The notes beneath the pieces are model-generated. The model searched no databases and was not told the DNA's origin. It saw only the letters and a program-made list of their open reading frames with translations. The translations under genes were made by a program, and so were the position numbers. A stretch of 64,000 nucleotides of DNA, taken from contig NZ_CP159405.1 in NCBI RefSeq assembly GCF_040500525.1, positions 62,001-126,000 of the forward strand. Reading direction: 5' to 3'. Positions within the stretch are counted from its first letter, which is position 1. Each line of letters starts with the position of its first letter. The stretch is from Azospirillum formosense (lineage in GTDB: Bacteria; Pseudomonadota; Alphaproteobacteria; Azospirillales; Azospirillaceae). Positions 62,284 through 64,000 of the stretch are shown here, in pieces.

Positions 62284-62550
62284 TCAGCCGAGGAGCTTCG
62301 ACGTGGCGGCGCCGGTGGTCGCGGTGTCGATGGAGTAGAGCATCGCGACGCCCGTCGTCGTGGCGGCCTGCGCCGTGACGTACATCTGCTGCTGCGCCAG
62401 GGTCGCGTTGTGGGCCGCGTTGGCCAGCGCCTGGGCGGTGGCCTGGTACAGGTTGCCCATGGCGATCGCCGGCGAGCTGCCAACGACCTGGACGTTGCTC
62501 TGGGCTACGGAATCGGTGATCTGGCTGTTGACTGCCGTCGGGAAAGCCAT
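62284..62550 (-). CDS. RebB-family R-body protein
   Basis: An 88-residue copy: MAFPTAVNSQITDSVAQSNVQVVGSSPAIAMGNLYQATAQALANAAHNATLAQQQMYVTAQAATTTGVAMLYSIDTATTGAATSKLLG. It differs from its neighbours mostly at residues 17-26, in the helix just before AMGNLYQ, and around the QQQ motif. Such difference between copies would fit distinct structural roles in the ribbon (in Caedibacter several Reb proteins are needed). The ribosome site AAGGAA is about ten bases upstream. Confidence 0.85.
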   Translation of the reverse strand: MAFPTAVNSQITDSVAQSNVQVVGSSPAIAMGNLYQATAQALANAAHNATLAQQQMYVTAQAATTTGVAMLYSIDTATTGAATSKLLG

Positions 62551-62641
62551 CTGACGTTATTCCTTGGCGAAGGGTTCGGGATGGATGGCCAGCGGCCCGT
62601 TCCGGAGGCCCGCGGGCGCCCGGTCCTGGCCGGTCGGCTCA

Positions 62642-62911
62642 TCAGCTCCCCAGGATCGACTTGGTGGCGACGCCGGTGGAGGCGGTGTCGATCGAGTAGA
62701 GCGTGGCGACGCCCATGGTCGTGGCGGCCTGCATGGTCACGTAGGACTGCTGCTGGTTGTTGGTGGCGTTGTGGGCCGCGTTGGCCAGCGCCTGGGCCGT
62801 GGCCTGGAACAGGTTGCCCATGGCGATCGCCGGGGCGTCGCCCAGGACCTTGGTGTTGGCCTGGGTGACGGAATCGGTGATCTGGTCGTTCACGGCGGTC
62901 GGGAAAGCCAT
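62642..62911 (-). CDS. RebB-family R-body protein
   Basis: An 89-residue copy that is almost identical to the protein at 63012-63302: over the first 87 residues only positions 52 (N/A), 60 (M/A) and 66 (M/Q) differ. This points to a recent duplication. AAGGAC precedes the ATG by about six bases. Context and family as for the neighbouring copies. Confidence 0.87.
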   Translation of the reverse strand: MAFPTAVNDQITDSVTQANTKVLGDAPAIAMGNLFQATAQALANAAHNATNNQQQSYVTMQAATTMGVATLYSIDTASTGVATKSILGS

Positions 62912-63011
62912 TGGTTCGTCCTTTTCGGTTGCCTGCCGCCCGCCCGCCGCCCGTCATGGACGGCGGGGTGGCGCAGGTGGTCTGGAACATCGACGGCGGC
63001 GTGGGGCCGGC

Positions 63012-63302
63012 TTACGAGCCGAGGCCCTTGACGCCGGTGCTGAGGATGCTCTTCGTCGCCACGCCGGTGGAGGCGGTGTCGATCGAGTAGAGCGTGGCCA
63101 CGCCCTGGGTGGTGGCGGCCTGCGCGGTCACGTAGGACTGCTGCTGGGCGTTGGTGGCGTTGTGGGCCGCGTTGGCCAGCGCCTGGGCCGTGGCCTGGAA
63201 CAGGTTGCCCATGGCGATCGCCGGGGCGTCGCCCAGGACCTTGGTGTTGGCCTGGGTGACGGAATCGGTGATCTGGTCGTTCACGGCGGTCGGAAATGCC
63301 AT
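63012..63302 (-). CDS. RebB-family R-body protein, first gene of the cluster
   Basis: A 96-residue protein, MAFPTAVNDQITDSVTQANTKVLGDAPAIAMGNLFQATAQALANAAHNATNAQQQSY…, seven residues longer at the C-terminus (STGVKGLGS) than its twin at 62642. GAGGAAAG provides a strong ribosome site. It is the promoter-proximal gene of the minus-strand cluster, so it is probably the most abundantly made subunit. Its upstream gap presumably carries the cluster promoter. Confidence 0.87.
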   Translation of the reverse strand: MAFPTAVNDQITDSVTQANTKVLGDAPAIAMGNLFQATAQALANAAHNATNAQQQSYVTAQAATTQGVATLYSIDTASTGVATKSILSTGVKGLGS

Positions 63303-63742
63303 TGTCTTTCCTCACTGGTGGGGCCGGTTTCAAAGGCGGCCGCTGGTGGCGTCGATCATTCGCGCAGCCCCATGCGACCATGGGATGCGCGAGCGGCGGA
63401 CGGTGCGACTGTAGCGATGCGGGGTGTCGTCCGATTGGTCTATCCGGCGAAAGACTCCGCCGCATCGCGCGAACTTTGTGCGCCTGGGTTGCGGTTTGGC
63501 GGGCGATGCGGGGAAAGCGTGTGACGCCGGCCGGACCGATTCTTGCGCGGCGGGAGCAAGGACGGTGTCGAGGCCGCGCAACGCCGCGTCCCGGCGCCGC
63601 CGACCTCGTCGCCGGGGGCCGGCTCATCCGGCGGAATCGATGGCCGGGGCCCGGGACGGCGGCACCGGCGGCGCAGCGACGCCCCGCGGATTGAGGGGGG
63701 CGTCAACAAAATCACGCCGCTCTATTCTTGATCTGGTCTTTG
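63303..63742. other. Divergent intergenic region with the presumed reb promoter
   Basis: This 440-base gap separates the reb cluster from the gene at 63743. It is GC-rich on the reb side and becomes AT-richer from about 63710. No convincing sigma-70 or sigma-54 promoter, operator or small gene was recognised. Confidence 0.4.
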
Positions 63743-64000
63743 ATGCTACTGTCAAAAGAGATCGAAGTCTGCAAGGTGCCCAGCGTGCTCAAGAAAAGTG
63801 CAGTATCCGCGACCGCCAGCACTGCCGTTGCAACAAATGAAACCAAACGGGCGTCGCACAGCGCGTTTGATAATGCGCAGGGGCAGCTGTTCGGCATCAT
63901 CATGACCGCGTTCGGGATTTCCATCCTCCATGCCGCCGGATTGATCACCGGGCAGGCGGCGGGGCTGTCCTTCGTCATCGCCTACGCCACGGGGCTGGAT
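63743..64000 (+). CDS. Probable YitT-family membrane protein (5' part)
   Basis: The first 86 codons of a gene cut by the right edge. The first 40 residues are polar and unremarkable, with AT-richer codons; from residue 45 on, GQLFGIIMTAFGISILHAAGLITGQAAGLSFVIAYATGLD resembles the first helix pair of YitT/DUF161 membrane proteins (A-G-L-I-T-G-x-A-G). The true start may be later than 63743, since there is no obvious ribosome site there. Function of this family is poorly defined. Confidence 0.5.
   Translation, partial: MLLSKEIEVCKVPSVLKKSAVSATASTAVATNETKRASHSAFDNAQGQLFGIIMTAFGISILHAAGLITGQAAGLSFVIAYATGLD

Overview
The window is GC-rich (by eye near 70%) chromosomal or megaplasmid DNA of an alphaproteobacterium, most likely Azospirillum or a close relative. 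This is inferred from a lateral-type flagellin followed by FlaF and FlbT, a CtrA-like regulator, several Liv and TRAP transporters for organic and amino acids, and strongly GC-biased codon use. No rRNA, tRNA, CRISPR array, insertion sequence or phage gene was seen.

Layout. 1-4254 (minus): a branched-chain amino-acid-type ABC operon (livF cut by the window edge, livG, livM, livH, binding protein). 4535-6725 (minus): a DUF6455 protein under a perfect dyad operator, a small unknown, and an amidohydrolase. 7432-21579 (plus): a nitrogen-compound catabolic island with an oxamate-amidohydrolase-like Ntn hydrolase, a second complete Liv transporter, a three-subunit molybdenum hydroxylase with a CoxG-like factor, an amidase, an HpxZ-like protein, a MarR regulator and an AllG/DUF1116 protein. 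21608-31293 (minus): a TakP-like TRAP transporter, a ketopantoate-reductase-like enzyme, an aldehyde dehydrogenase, an FAD-dependent 2-hydroxyacid dehydrogenase and EtfBA, which together form a plausible hydroxyacid/oxoacid oxidation pathway. 31682-39374 (plus): a SucA-like E1, methylsuccinyl-CoA dehydrogenase, a LysR regulator, an SDR enzyme and a 2-methylfumaryl-CoA isomerase-like CoA transferase, suggesting C5 branched dicarboxyl-CoA metabolism. 39473-47273: a small hydrophilic protein, a norEF-like pair behind a perfect FNR-type box, purT, a lipoprotein, a FecBCDE-type metal uptake operon and msrPQ. 47560-52035 (minus): a sugar-acid operon (2-keto-3-deoxygluconate kinase, GntR, KDPG aldolase, Gfo/Idh oxidoreductase) and a DMT exporter/importer that share an operator-like sequence. 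53058-58704 (plus): an orphan CtrA/Rem-like regulator, flagellin, flaF, flbT, a FlaG-like protein, a DUF1217 protein and one unrecognised protein.

58781-63302 (minus) is the most unusual part: a run of nine co-directional genes, seven of which look like RebB-family R-body proteins. Four are near-copies of each other, three are divergent (one with a GNSTV repeat tail), and two unrecognised proteins close the run. R-bodies are coiled protein ribbons that unroll in response to pH and disrupt membranes. This cluster is the best candidate for an under-described system. The window ends inside a probable YitT-type membrane protein.

Two families of GC-rich intergenic palindromic repeats are scattered between operons. 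All functional calls come from reading motifs and gene order; no database search was run.
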